DNA of 64,000 nt from a virus, in the IMG/VR virus record IMGVR_UViG_3300037189_023790, positions 1 through 64,000 of that record. One strand, 5' to 3'. The notes below the pieces were generated by a model that saw nothing but the letters and a program-made list of their open reading frames with translations, was not told the DNA's origin and ran no database searches. Position numbers and translations under genes: made by a program. Below, piece by piece: positions 17,176-25,314 of this stretch (the first letter of the stretch is position 1; the number at the start of each line of letters is the position of its first letter).

Positions 17176-17293
17176 TAATGAAATCATAAAAGAAGCAAGT
17201 AAACTTTATGCAGAAAAAAAACTTGCAATAAAAAGCAAAAGAAATATATACAAAATTAAATTGTTATTACTAAAGAATAGATATGGCTGCTGA
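17159..17293 (+). CDS. small basic protein, 44 aa, overlapping both neighbours
   Basis: ATG 17159 to TGA 17291-17293 encodes a Lys-rich 44-residue peptide that fills the gap between two genes, overlapping the upstream gene by 17 bases and the downstream gene by 11. The overlap style matches real genes here, but composition (AT-rich DNA gives Lys/Ile/Leu) could also arise by chance. Confidence 0.35.
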   Translation: MLLVHNNEIIKEASKLYAEKKLAIKSKRNIYKIKLLLLKNRYGC

Positions 17294-17717
17294 TACATGT
17301 AATGAATACCTTTCTACCACTTGTTTAAAATGGCAGGGAAGTAAATTGAGTTTTTACAACACTTTACAAGATAAAAAAAGTGTAGAAGAAATCATAAAAA
17401 AACTAGATGATAACATTACAGCACTATCTACACTTGTCAATGGAGATATTGATAAAAAATGGATGCAAGGAGATTTTACTACATTTATTCAATACATACA
17501 AGCTTTAATTGATGAAGTAGGCAAGTTGAAACAAAGTGTAAGTAATCCAATTGTAGATGTACGTACAATCAATTTAGATGGTACATGTATTTCTCCATCT
17601 GCAAATAAAACTATTGTAGGATATGATGAAGCTTTTGTATTGATTTTTCAAGAATTATGCAACATTAATAATAAATTGAATAATACATCGAATAAAATAT
17701 ATTTACCAAATGTGTGA
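17283..17717 (+). CDS. hypothetical tail/fibre-associated protein, 144 aa
   Basis: Two-part protein with a helical middle (I-I-K-K-L-D-D-N-I-T-A-L-S) and a C-terminal T-I-N-L-D-G-T-C-I-S-P motif, a form common in phage fibre base proteins. Its stop overlaps the next ATG by 8 bases. Role inferred only from its position at the head of the fibre genes. Confidence 0.55.
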   Translation: MAADTCNEYLSTTCLKWQGSKLSFYNTLQDKKSVEEIIKKLDDNITALSTLVNGDIDKKWMQGDFTTFIQYIQALIDEVGKLKQSVSNPIVDVRTINLDGTCISPSANKTIVGYDEAFVLIFQELCNINNKLNNTSNKIYLPNV

Positions 17718-18885
17718 AAGTTGTAATTCAACCCAAGACCTGTTTTATTATTCTAAAGAAACTCCAAATCTTCCTTTCCTTAATTTAGGAAATGGAACTT
17801 ATTTGAATACTCTTTTAGAAAAAATTGATAGTATTATAGGAAGTGAATATCCCTTTGATTTTAACAAATATAAGATGCCTTATATGAAGGGAAAATATAC
17901 AATTTCTACAATGAAGAATTTTGCAGAATCAACTTCTGTAGAATTAGCAAACCTTTCTATTAAAACAACTAACACTGTAACAACTAACACTACAAATAGT
18001 GCAGATATTGTTTCTCTTAAAACAAGGGTTGGTGTTTTAGAAATTCCGGGAATTAACGACACTTCTTTTGCAGGATTTACCACTACCTCTACATTAAAAG
18101 TAGTGTTGCAAAAACTCTCAGATAAAATTGCAAAGATTTCATCACCACAGATAAATCCCCCTTTAGTAGTTTTATCAAGCAAAACTGTATTACTTACATC
18201 AGTAGGGCCTACAATAGGAGCTTCTGTTAAAATAAGTGAAGTACTTGGAAACAAATTAGAGGCAAAACTTGATGGATTATATGTAGCTGTTCCTACTGTA
18301 AACGAACCTATTCCTCCAAAACTATCTCTATCAAATGCAGGTGTATTAAGTATTACTGGGGGTAGCTATGTTAATCTTCCTGCTCCTATTCTAAAGTTAG
18401 CAGGAAGCATCCTTTCAATTGGAGACAGTAGTGTAGATATAGGTAATGTAGCAAATGTAGCTCAAACACCTCTTACAGTTGTAGACAGTAATACAATTGA
18501 TTTTACTTTTACTACAAATGTAAATAGAACTCCTACATTAACAGGAGATGTAAAAATAAGCTCAACTGCAAATAATCAATTAAAAAATACAAATGGATTA
18601 TATGTAGCTCCAGCTTCTACAGCAGCAATATTAAGTGAGATAACACTCACTTCTACTTATCGCGCTACATTTAACGATTTAGTAAAATCAAGTAATATTC
18701 CGCTTACTTTTTATATACAAAATACAGGAGCCCCTGTAAATTTTCAATATATTGATATAAATAATAGTACTAAAACAATACTAATAAATACTGGTGGGAT
18801 ACTTCTTCCAACAGATGTAAAACAACTAACAACGTTTGCTACAAGTACTTTAAAAATAGAGTTTAGAGGATTTTCCGTAAATTAA
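17710..18885 (+). CDS. fibre-like beta-repeat protein, 391 aa
   Basis: M-C-E-S-C start, a helical region to residue ~110, then repeated short beta units rich in Ser/Thr/Val/Gly (L-S-L-S-N-A-G-V-L-S-I-T-G-G; T-P-L-T-V-V-D-S-N-T-I-D). This is the architecture of a trimeric fibre shaft. A compact C-terminal domain follows from residue ~300. Likely receptor-binding or head/tail fibre subunit. Confidence 0.6.
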   Translation: MCESCNSTQDLFYYSKETPNLPFLNLGNGTYLNTLLEKIDSIIGSEYPFDFNKYKMPYMKGKYTISTMKNFAESTSVELANLSIKTTNTVTTNTTNSADIVSLKTRVGVLEIPGINDTSFAGFTTTSTLKVVLQKLSDKIAKISSPQINPPLVVLSSKTVLLTSVGPTIGASVKISEVLGNKLEAKLDGLYVAVPTVNEPIPPKLSLSNAGVLSITGGSYVNLPAPILKLAGSILSIGDSSVDIGNVANVAQTPLTVVDSNTIDFTFTTNVNRTPTLTGDVKISSTANNQLKNTNGLYVAPASTAAILSEITLTSTYRATFNDLVKSSNIPLTFYIQNTGAPVNFQYIDINNSTKTILINTGGILLPTDVKQLTTFATSTLKIEFRGFSVN

Positions 18886-18891
18886 TAATCA

Positions 18892-20439
18892 ATGTGTAAT
18901 AAAACATGTAATATATGTGAAGAGTGTGAAGATGTATGTACATGTTCACAGATGAACAATTGTGTAGAAGATAATTGTGAAGAAAAACTTGATGCTGCTT
19001 GTGTAATTTATAAATTCAACGAACCTCAACTTTCCAATATTAAAGCCTTTATAGGTTTAGATGGAAATGTTAGTGTAGAAAAAATCTTTGAAGTGCTAGA
19101 TGCAAAACTAGCACTTATTACATTTGATGGGGCTATCTTTGATGAAAAAGTTAAAGTGAATGCAGAAGATGGACAAACAGGATACTTGGAAGATAAGGTA
19201 ATAGTAGATGAACCTCTTACATTAGAAATCACTGATGATTTTAAATTATTATTAGGAGTTGATAATAACAAACTGCTTGAGAATTTATTAAATGAAACAA
19301 TTTCTTTATATGCTTCTACAAATGAATGTCCTCAATCTTGTGAAAATTGTACTCCTGAACCAACTGTTCCAGTTATTAGTGCATCTAATACATCTTTACA
19401 ACCAAATGAATCTGCAAGTCTTACATCTACAAATTGTAACGGAACTGTTTATTGGTATAGAAATTCAACATATGCAGGAATTGGACCATCACTTAATGTA
19501 GGTGCAGGTACGTATTTTGCAAAATGTAATACAGCTTGTGACATAAGTGCTAATAGTAATTCACTTGTAATTACATCCAACACTATAATATATACAGCAA
19601 CAAGAACTGGAATGTTTAAAAGAAATAATTGTGCAAACAACCAATGTGGAGAACCTTCTAGTGGAAGCGATGTTGCATTTAACAAAACATATACTTCTAG
19701 AGTAAATCAAGCTGCTGCTGATTTAGCTGCTGCTAATGATACTGCTGGATTTAATATAGAAGGTCAAGCAAATGCAAATACCAAAGGAACTTGTACATCG
19801 GTTACAACTGTAATACCTTCTTATTGTAGCATTGAATTAAATCATCCTACTTGTATAGCAAATATTGCTCAATCAAACGGAAGTATTTACATAAATGGAA
19901 TTCTTAATGGAAATAGAATTGCTTATAACACCTCAGGATTTGAGACATTAGATTGGCAATCTGCTACTCCATTAAATGCTTCATCCTATAACTTATCGTC
20001 TTTAGCTGCCAACACTTATTACATTAGAATATTCTATGCCCCACTGTGTTATTTAAATGTTCTGCAAACTCTTAATTCTCCTTCATGTCAGGATGTTCAA
20101 ATTTCTGTTACACAAGCTGTATGTGCTGATAATCCACAAACAACTGAAAATGAAACATTTGCTAAAGTAGTAATGACAAATCTTACAGGATTTGTAAGTT
20201 ATATATATTGTTTGGGCCCAGATTTTACATGTGTTAACAATTGTAATTCGGGAAATAGTCCTTCAATTACTGCAAACAGCGCAACAATCACTCTTCCTCC
20301 TCCACTTACAAGTTCTCAAGTGTACACTATAAGACTTTATAGAGATAATACATGTAACAACTATGTACAAAGACAAGTCTCAATTTCAAAACCAGATTGC
20401 TGTAATGTTACAATTAATACTCTCAATACAACTTGTTAA
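18892..20439 (+). CDS. cysteine-rich adhesin/fibre with DUF5977 and Ig-like domains, 515 aa
   Basis: Order: Cys-rich N-terminus (six Cys in the first 30 residues), a conserved-looking head domain to ~145, an Ig-like domain (~150-225; V-Y-W-Y-R-N-S near the middle), a DUF5977-like segment (~235-305; R-T-G-M-F-K-R-N-N-C to G-Q-A-N-A-N-T-K-G-T-C), then further Ig-like repeats bounded by Cys. It ends C-C-N-V-T-I-N-T-L-N-T-T-C and TAA. DUF5977 and such repeats are typical of Bacteroidota surface adhesins; here they probably bind the host envelope. Confidence 0.7.
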   Translation: MCNKTCNICEECEDVCTCSQMNNCVEDNCEEKLDAACVIYKFNEPQLSNIKAFIGLDGNVSVEKIFEVLDAKLALITFDGAIFDEKVKVNAEDGQTGYLEDKVIVDEPLTLEITDDFKLLLGVDNNKLLENLLNETISLYASTNECPQSCENCTPEPTVPVISASNTSLQPNESASLTSTNCNGTVYWYRNSTYAGIGPSLNVGAGTYFAKCNTACDISANSNSLVITSNTIIYTATRTGMFKRNNCANNQCGEPSSGSDVAFNKTYTSRVNQAAADLAAANDTAGFNIEGQANANTKGTCTSVTTVIPSYCSIELNHPTCIANIAQSNGSIYINGILNGNRIAYNTSGFETLDWQSATPLNASSYNLSSLAANTYYIRIFYAPLCYLNVLQTLNSPSCQDVQISVTQAVCADNPQTTENETFAKVVMTNLTGFVSYIYCLGPDFTCVNNCNSGNSPSITANSATITLPPPLTSSQVYTIRLYRDNTCNNYVQRQVSISKPDCCNVTINTLNTTC

Positions 20440-20726
20440 ATTATAAGTACATATACAGTGAATTTAAGACAGGCTCCATTTTCAGTTGAAATAAATCCCA
20501 GAGAATTATGCACATCAAATTGTATTTACAGTGTTTTAGATAGCTCTGTAAGTACATTAAATAGAGTGAATTTTACAAGAACAGAAACTTGTGGAGCTTC
20601 AAAAATTGTTTTTACCCAAGTTCAAGTAGTCAATATACATTAAGATATGCTCCTGTCAATTTTATTAAAATAGGAATTATCATATATACAAAATCAACCG
20701 ATACTATTATATTTCAACCTGTTTAA
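20440..20726 (+). pseudogene. broken continuation of the fibre coding sequence
   Basis: In frame with the preceding fibre ORF, TGT-TAA is followed by open sequence to TAA at 20643, usable from GTG 20458 (61 codons). From about 20619 a second frame takes over and stays open to TAA 20724-20726 (Q-Y-T-L-R-Y-A-P-V-N-F-I-K-I-G), with fibre-like composition. One stop and one frame jump therefore separate this stretch from a complete domain. Either decayed DNA or a recoding site. Confidence 0.45.
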
Positions 20727-20727
20727 A

Positions 20728-21084
20728 ATGCTGAAATACTTATTTTTAATTTTGTTTCTATCATTAAGCTATGTATTGTGGGGACAAGCTTCATTTGTTA
20801 ACGCAGATGAAGTAGGTATATTAAATACAGCTTGGGAAAAAGTAACCATAAATGCACTGCTTGGTATAATCTGTTATTTTTTATATAGAGAATTAAAAAC
20901 TACTAAGGATATAGTAAGAACACTTCAGAAAGAAAAAGATGATGAAGTAAAAGAATTAAATGAAAAGCTTTTCACATTACAAACAGCTTTTTTATCAGAG
21001 ATTAAAATAAATTTACAGGAAATCAATCGTACAATGAATGATTATGGAAAAACTCTTGATAAAATCACGTATAAACTACCATAA
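20728..21084 (+). CDS. membrane protein with coiled coil, holin-like candidate, 118 aa
   Basis: Hydrophobic signal-like N-terminus (residues 2-18), a second hydrophobic segment (~residues 42-56, L-L-G-I-I-C-Y-F-L-Y) and a charged coiled-coil C-terminal half. This topology fits a small phage holin or other inner-membrane protein. It lies among fibre remnants, about 3.6 kb before the endolysin. Role not established. Confidence 0.45.
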   Translation: MLKYLFLILFLSLSYVLWGQASFVNADEVGILNTAWEKVTINALLGIICYFLYRELKTTKDIVRTLQKEKDDEVKELNEKLFTLQTAFLSEIKINLQEINRTMNDYGKTLDKITYKLP

Positions 21085-21337
21085 AATTTTAATTGTTTTT
21101 GTTGTACTGCTGTTAATTTTAAAAACTTACTTTGATATTAAAGAAAGCAATACTATATATTCCTACATTTCTGAGTTAGAAAGGAAATTTAAACTAAAAA
21201 ATTCGGATATTTGTAATAAAACAATTCTTTTTAAAAAAGACAATCGTTATTTTCTTTTAGATAAGAAAGATTATGATAAAATAGATAGTGTTTTTAAAGT
21301 GCCTCCTAAAGTAAATAATTTAATTAAATTGGAATAA
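21038..21337 (+). CDS. small single-span membrane protein, 99 aa
   Basis: Short basic start, one strong transmembrane helix (I-L-I-V-F-V-V-L-L-L-I-L, residues ~17-28) and a charged, mostly soluble C-terminus. It overlaps the preceding membrane-protein gene by 47 bases in another frame, an arrangement also found in spanin pairs. Start could be 21038 or the ATG at 21044. Possibly its partner in lysis. Confidence 0.5.
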   Translation: MIMEKLLIKSRINYHKILIVFVVLLLILKTYFDIKESNTIYSYISELERKFKLKNSDICNKTILFKKDNRYFLLDKKDYDKIDSVFKVPPKVNNLIKLE

Positions 21338-21571
21338 TAATAAAACTCACAAAATCAATTCACCATTAAGAATATCTGCTTTTTTATATAATACAAATTA
21401 TGAATGTTTGAGCTTTAATCAATTTAAATAATTTGTTTCAGTAATTTAGCAATAAGAGTATATCATATAAAGTAGTATACAACACAATTGTGTTCATCAA
21501 GTTGTATGCTTGTTAATATAGTTTCTAATTGTTGTCAATTAGATTTAAATAATTCAAATATAAATTGTTAA
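21338..21571 (+). pseudogene. fibre-derived remnants in several frames
   Basis: No complete gene. Three short open stretches in different frames look like fibre domains: one with S-P-L-R-I-S-A-F-L-Y-N-T-N-Y-E-C (about 21342-21430), one around 21440-21510, and one ending S-N-C-C-Q-L-D-L-N-N-S-N-I-N-C then TAA at 21569-21571. The last mirrors the C-C-N-V-T-I-N-T-L-N-T-T-C end of the ORF at 18892. It is best read as a decayed fibre copy. Confidence 0.45.
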
Positions 21572-21572
21572 A

Positions 21573-22115
21573 ATGCCACAAATAAGTTATACAATATCAG
21601 GAAGTACTTCTCAAGGAGGAGCAAGTGTCTCCATAACTGGAGGAGATAGTTCAAATAATAGATGTCAAACAAACTGTTCAGGAAAAGGAAACGGAAATCA
21701 TGTTTCTAATTTTAATGGGTCAGATTTAACTAAAGGTGTTACATACACAATGAATTTAGTAATTTCTGAAGGAGCTTGTAGTGATAGTAGTATTCAAACA
21801 ATTTGTTGTCCTGCAACAGGAGGAAGTATATTAGGAGGAGTAACACCTGTTCAAAATACCCAACAAACGTTTACTATATCTGGAATTGAGGGTAATTATG
21901 TTATTGTAGGTCAAAATAATGGCTGGAGTATTGTTGGAGGTAATGCTTCTATAGTATCTTCTACTAATAATGATGTTAGTGTAAATGTAGGTACTCAACC
22001 TTTTTCAATATGTTATAATATAAATTCTTGTGGAACAAGAAACATTTGTGTTCCTATATCTCCTCAAGCAGCAACTTGCACATTATCAGTAGGAACTGTC
22101 ACAATAACATGTTAA
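21573..22115 (+). CDS. two-domain Ig-like fibre/adhesin ORF, paralogue A, 180 aa
   Basis: Starts M-P-Q-I-S-Y-T-I and carries two beta domains: the first with R-C-Q-T-N-C and L-T-K-G-V-T-Y-T-M-N-L, ending near C-C-P-A-T-G-G-S; the second Ig-like, ending C-T-L-S-V-G-T-V-T-I-T-C then TAA. The ORF at 22137 has the same order of motifs, so the two are tandem duplicates. The ATG is 1 base after the stop of a remnant. Probably a host-binding subunit. Confidence 0.65.
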   Translation: MPQISYTISGSTSQGGASVSITGGDSSNNRCQTNCSGKGNGNHVSNFNGSDLTKGVTYTMNLVISEGACSDSSIQTICCPATGGSILGGVTPVQNTQQTFTISGIEGNYVIVGQNNGWSIVGGNASIVSSTNNDVSVNVGTQPFSICYNINSCGTRNICVPISPQAATCTLSVGTVTITC

Positions 22116-22136
22116 TTTTAAACTTTAATAAATAAA

Positions 22137-22673
22137 ATGCCAAGTGTAAGTTATAATTTAACAACAACAACTGGTGCTCCTCCTTTTGATGTTTCTGTAA
22201 GAAAATCAGGAGAATCAACAGACAGATGTACAGCTTGTCGAGCTCTAGTAGTGGGAGCTAACGCAGAACCCTATATTGATGCTGGTTTAACAAAAGGTGT
22301 ATCACATGCTATGATTTTACAAGTTAGTAAATCTGGTTGTGGTACTCAGACAAGTAACTTTACACACTGTTGTGCTTCTACAGGAGGTAGCTTAAATTGT
22401 CCAACTACAGCAATTAATGTTGGTCAAAGAGCATTTAATCTTTCTGGATTTATTGGTACCATTGCCGTTAATTGGAGTGTTAGCAATGGAGCTACATTAG
22501 TAAATGGACAAAGTAGTTTAGACCCTACATTTAATTTTCCTACTGCTGGTAATTATACAGTAACAGCTACAATTACAGATGAATGTGGAAGAAGTTCCCC
22601 TATTGCATGTACTGTTAACGTACAAAATGTATCTTGTACGTTAGTATTGGCAGTAACAGGAGTAAATTGTTAA
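22137..22673 (+). CDS. two-domain Ig-like fibre/adhesin ORF, paralogue B, 178 aa
   Basis: Same layout as the previous ORF: M-P-S-V-S-Y-N-L start, R-C-T-A-C, G-L-T-K-G-V-S-H-A-M-I-L, H-C-C-A-S-T-G-G-S, then a PKD/Ig-like domain (N-Y-T-V-T-A-T-I-T-D-E-C-G) and the closing C-T-L-V-L-A-V-T-G-V-N-C with TAA TAA. It lies 21 bases, in frame, after paralogue A. The sequence has diverged widely in the loops, as expected for receptor-facing surfaces. Confidence 0.65.
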   Translation: MPSVSYNLTTTTGAPPFDVSVRKSGESTDRCTACRALVVGANAEPYIDAGLTKGVSHAMILQVSKSGCGTQTSNFTHCCASTGGSLNCPTTAINVGQRAFNLSGFIGTIAVNWSVSNGATLVNGQSSLDPTFNFPTAGNYTVTATITDECGRSSPIACTVNVQNVSCTLVLAVTGVNC

Positions 22674-22679
22674 TAATTT

Positions 22680-24116
22680 ATGGGAAATATTAGTATAAAT
22701 GGTATAACAGGAGGAGCTGCTCCCTATACGATAAAAGTTTATCAAGTAGGGAGCAATTCCCCTGTTTTTACAGACACTACAAATACTTCAAATTATACAA
22801 GAATATTTGCACATACAAATGGTGAGAGTTATTATGCTGTTGTAGAAAAAGACGGATGTACTTCTTATACATCTGGAAATAGTACATTAAATTGTTCTAC
22901 ATGTAATAGAACAAATAATGTGTTCTATAATATAAAAGGAAAACAGGGAGGAATAAGTAATTCTTTTTCTGAAAGTGAGATATATCAATATTTATGTTCT
23001 GGATATAATGGAGCATCAGGTACTACTTACGCTATAAATAATTTTAATCTCGGAGGAATAGTATATCATTTACCTTGTAATTTTAATGATTGCTCTCCTT
23101 CTTCTCATAATGGATGGTATTTAGCTTATTTAGATTCAGCTAATTATTGTACTTCTGGAGCTATAGCACCTCCTAATTGTGGAATAAAAGGTGTTAGAAT
23201 AGTTAATGGTGTGATACAAGAAATAATAGATGCCGATACAAACCCAGTTTGTAATTTACAATTTGAAATATTAGAAAGTGCTATAGGAAATTGTGAATCT
23301 ACATATACTGTAACTATTTCTAAAACTTCAGGAAATACTCCAGCTTTTATAAGATACGGATGGAGTATAATTAATGATGTTTCTACTGTAAATAATTGGC
23401 AATTATCTAACATGTTTGTTGTAAACAGTAATAATATTAATAGATACTTCTTTGCAGAATATACAGTTAATAATTGTACACCTATACCTAAATTAGCAGG
23501 AGTTAGTCAAAGAAATTGTAATACTTGTAGTCTTACAACAGGTTCAATTACATATTCATGTAATAATAATTCTTCTTCTACATACACTGTAAACTTTTTA
23601 ATTAGTGGTGGGACAGGAAATTATAAATATAGTACTGACAACGGAACTACTTGGAGTAATACAACAGGTAATGTAACCACAAGTGCTATAAAAGGTCAAA
23701 CTATTATTATAGCTAATTCTGATTCAACGTGTCAAACATCAGTTAATTTAGATAATAATACTAATCTTTGTGAATTATGTTTTAATCTTACATATGATAG
23801 TGTAAATGTTGTTTGTGTAAGTGGAAGTACAGAAAGAAAAAGAGTTACAATGGAGATTAGTAATAATATAACTTCTGGATGTCCTTCTGGTGATTATCAA
23901 TATTCAAATGATAATGGAAGTACATGGACAATAACTACTTCTTCCTTTAACAAAATTTATGATGGGTATAGTAGTAATACTATTCTCCTAAGATATAGTT
24001 TATATCCAAGTAAAATTTGGACAGTTAATGCACCAGCATTTAATATTCCTTCTTGTAATGAGGGGTATTATTATGTTACTAATAGTTGCTCTTGTCAATT
24101 TAATGGTGGTGTATAA
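22680..24116 (+). CDS. multi-domain Ig-like adhesin/fibre ORF, 478 aa
   Basis: Begins M-G-N-I-S-I-N-G-I-T-G-G-A-A-P-Y-T, a SprB-type repeat start, 6 bases and in frame after TAA TAA. It holds several Cys-bounded repeats; two contain Y-x-Y-S-x-D/N-N-G-x-T/S-W (around residues 320 and 415). An uninterrupted C-S-L-T-T-G-S-I-T-Y-S-C-N-N junction near residue 290 shows how domain borders look when no stop is present. The frame ends at 24116, while similar coding sequence continues in another frame. Confidence 0.65.
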   Translation: MGNISINGITGGAAPYTIKVYQVGSNSPVFTDTTNTSNYTRIFAHTNGESYYAVVEKDGCTSYTSGNSTLNCSTCNRTNNVFYNIKGKQGGISNSFSESEIYQYLCSGYNGASGTTYAINNFNLGGIVYHLPCNFNDCSPSSHNGWYLAYLDSANYCTSGAIAPPNCGIKGVRIVNGVIQEIIDADTNPVCNLQFEILESAIGNCESTYTVTISKTSGNTPAFIRYGWSIINDVSTVNNWQLSNMFVVNSNNINRYFFAEYTVNNCTPIPKLAGVSQRNCNTCSLTTGSITYSCNNNSSSTYTVNFLISGGTGNYKYSTDNGTTWSNTTGNVTTSAIKGQTIIIANSDSTCQTSVNLDNNTNLCELCFNLTYDSVNVVCVSGSTERKRVTMEISNNITSGCPSGDYQYSNDNGSTWTITTSSFNKIYDGYSSNTILLRYSLYPSKIWTVNAPAFNIPSCNEGYYYVTNSCSCQFNGGV

Positions 24117-24244
24117 ATTGCGCTTCTGTTGTTACTATTTGTGGGGATGCTGTTAGAGGAAATGTTTATACATGGGGTGTTGCATGTTCTGGCCTTCCTA
24201 ACAATCAAGCAAGTGTATATTGGAACGAAGCTATAAGTTTTTAA
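24110..24244 (+). pseudogene. frame-shifted C-terminal piece of the adhesin
   Basis: Read one base earlier (-1) from 24110, the frame stays open for 44 codons to TAA 24242-24244 and has adhesin-like content with four Cys (C-I-N-C, T-I-C-G-D, V-A-C-S-G). It looks like the true last domain of the preceding ORF, separated by a 1-base shift. No classic slippery heptamer is seen at the joint, so a mutation is more likely than programmed frameshifting. Confidence 0.45.
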
Positions 24245-24372
24245 AAATTTTTGAAAAATATTTTAATAAAGAGTTTTCCATTCTTATATTAATTGCTATT
24301 TTATTGTTTTACAAAACATTTTTTAATGATAAAAAAGAGATAAAACAACAACATATTATAAATAAAATATAA
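24220..24372 (+). CDS. small single-span membrane protein before the endolysin, 50 aa (holin candidate)
   Basis: TTG 24220 to TAA 24370-24372. Basic N-terminal 20 residues, one transmembrane helix (F-S-I-L-I-L-I-A-I-L-L-F-Y) and a charged tail: the form of a small class III-like holin or antiholin. It lies 32 bases before the endolysin ATG. The non-ATG start and small size keep confidence low. Confidence 0.4.
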   Translation: MERSYKFLKIFEKYFNKEFSILILIAILLFYKTFFNDKKEIKQQHIINKI

Positions 24373-24404
24373 TATTTGTATTTTAATTTAAAAATATAAT
24401 AAAT

Positions 24405-24938
24405 ATGCAATTTATATTAGCAGAGTATGTACAATTAGTTAAAGGATTTCCAAAAAATGAAGAAGTTGTAAAATGGCTTAATTGGTTATTTGCTTTTTAT
24501 AATATAGATAATCCATTAAGAGTGAGTGCTTTTTTAGCAAGAATTGGACATGAATGCGCATCTTTTAATACATTAGAAGAATCTGCTTCTGGACAAGCTT
24601 ATGAAGGAAGAAAAGATTTAGGTAATACATCTAAAGGAGATGGAGTTAAATATAAAGGAAAAGGATGGATTATGATAACTGGTAAAAATAATTATTCAAT
24701 TTTATCAAAAGCATATAATAAAGATTTTGTAAGTAAACCTGAACTATTAAAAGAAATAGAATGGGCTGCTAAATCATGTGGATGGTATTGGAATTTGAAA
24801 GATTTAAATAAATTAGCAGATAAAGGAAATATTAAAGAAATAACAAGAATCATAAATGGAGGATATAATGGACTTATTGACACACAAACAAGATATGTAA
24901 GATGTTTGCAATGGTTTAAATCTAAAGGTTATTCATAA
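24405..24938 (+). CDS. endolysin, glycoside hydrolase family 19, 177 aa
   Basis: Cleaves glycosidic bonds of peptidoglycan at the end of infection. Family GH19 is recognised from I-G-H-E-C-A-S-F-N-T-L-E-E-S (catalytic Glu50, second acid E58/E59), Y-E-G-R-K-D-L-G-N-T and the substrate-cleft segment Y-K-G-K-G-W-I-M-I-T-G-K-N-N-Y. Length is usual for phage GH19 lysozymes. No signal peptide, so release needs a holin. Spanin-like genes follow at once. Confidence 0.9.
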   Translation: MQFILAEYVQLVKGFPKNEEVVKWLNWLFAFYNIDNPLRVSAFLARIGHECASFNTLEESASGQAYEGRKDLGNTSKGDGVKYKGKGWIMITGKNNYSILSKAYNKDFVSKPELLKEIEWAAKSCGWYWNLKDLNKLADKGNIKEITRIINGGYNGLIDTQTRYVRCLQWFKSKGYS

Positions 24939-24939
24939 A

Positions 24940-25314
24940 ATGGAAAAATTAAAAAAGTATTGGAAAGAAATAGGATTAGTTGTATTGGGTATTATATTAG
25001 TTTTTTCTTTATTTAAAGATAAAGTGAATATTTCTACATCGACACAAACAGAAATGGATAGTTTAAAAGTAAAACAAGCTTTAGAAGGGTTAAAAGTATA
25101 TCAAGAGTTTTTAAATGAAAAAAGAACTAATCTACAAAAAGAACAAGAAGAATTAGAAAAACTTGAAGCTGTTAATGCCCCTAAAGTTGTTGAAATTAAA
25201 CAATCGGTAACAGTACAAAAAGTTAAATACGATGCTAAAAAAACTAAATATAAAACTTCTACTTCTACTGCTTCTTTGGATTCCCTTATTAGGGTATACT
25301 CAAAAGGTGGATAA
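24940..25314 (+). CDS. inner-membrane spanin-like protein (Rz-type), 124 aa
   Basis: A single N-terminal transmembrane helix (I-G-L-V-V-L-G-I-I-L-V-F, residues 11-22) followed by a long charged coiled coil (residues ~45-95). That is the layout of an i-spanin, which links inner and outer membranes in the last lysis step. It begins 1 base after the endolysin stop and its 3' end is overlapped by another gene in a different frame, as in Rz/Rz1 pairs. Confidence 0.55.
   Translation: MEKLKKYWKEIGLVVLGIILVFSLFKDKVNISTSTQTEMDSLKVKQALEGLKVYQEFLNEKRTNLQKEQEELEKLEAVNAPKVVEIKQSVTVQKVKYDAKKTKYKTSTSTASLDSLIRVYSKGG

Noticed and set aside
20437-22679. Reassigned TAA stop codon to explain stops within the fibre locus
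   Set aside because: TAA ends many genes here at tight gene junctions (for example 812, 3081, 46846), often overlapping the next start, so it works as a normal stop.
20440-24244. Sequencing or assembly error as the sole cause of frame breaks
   Set aside because: Breaks are confined to the fibre locus, while ORFs of 1660, 2693 and more than 3024 codons elsewhere are intact. Still, raw reads should be looked at before firm claims.
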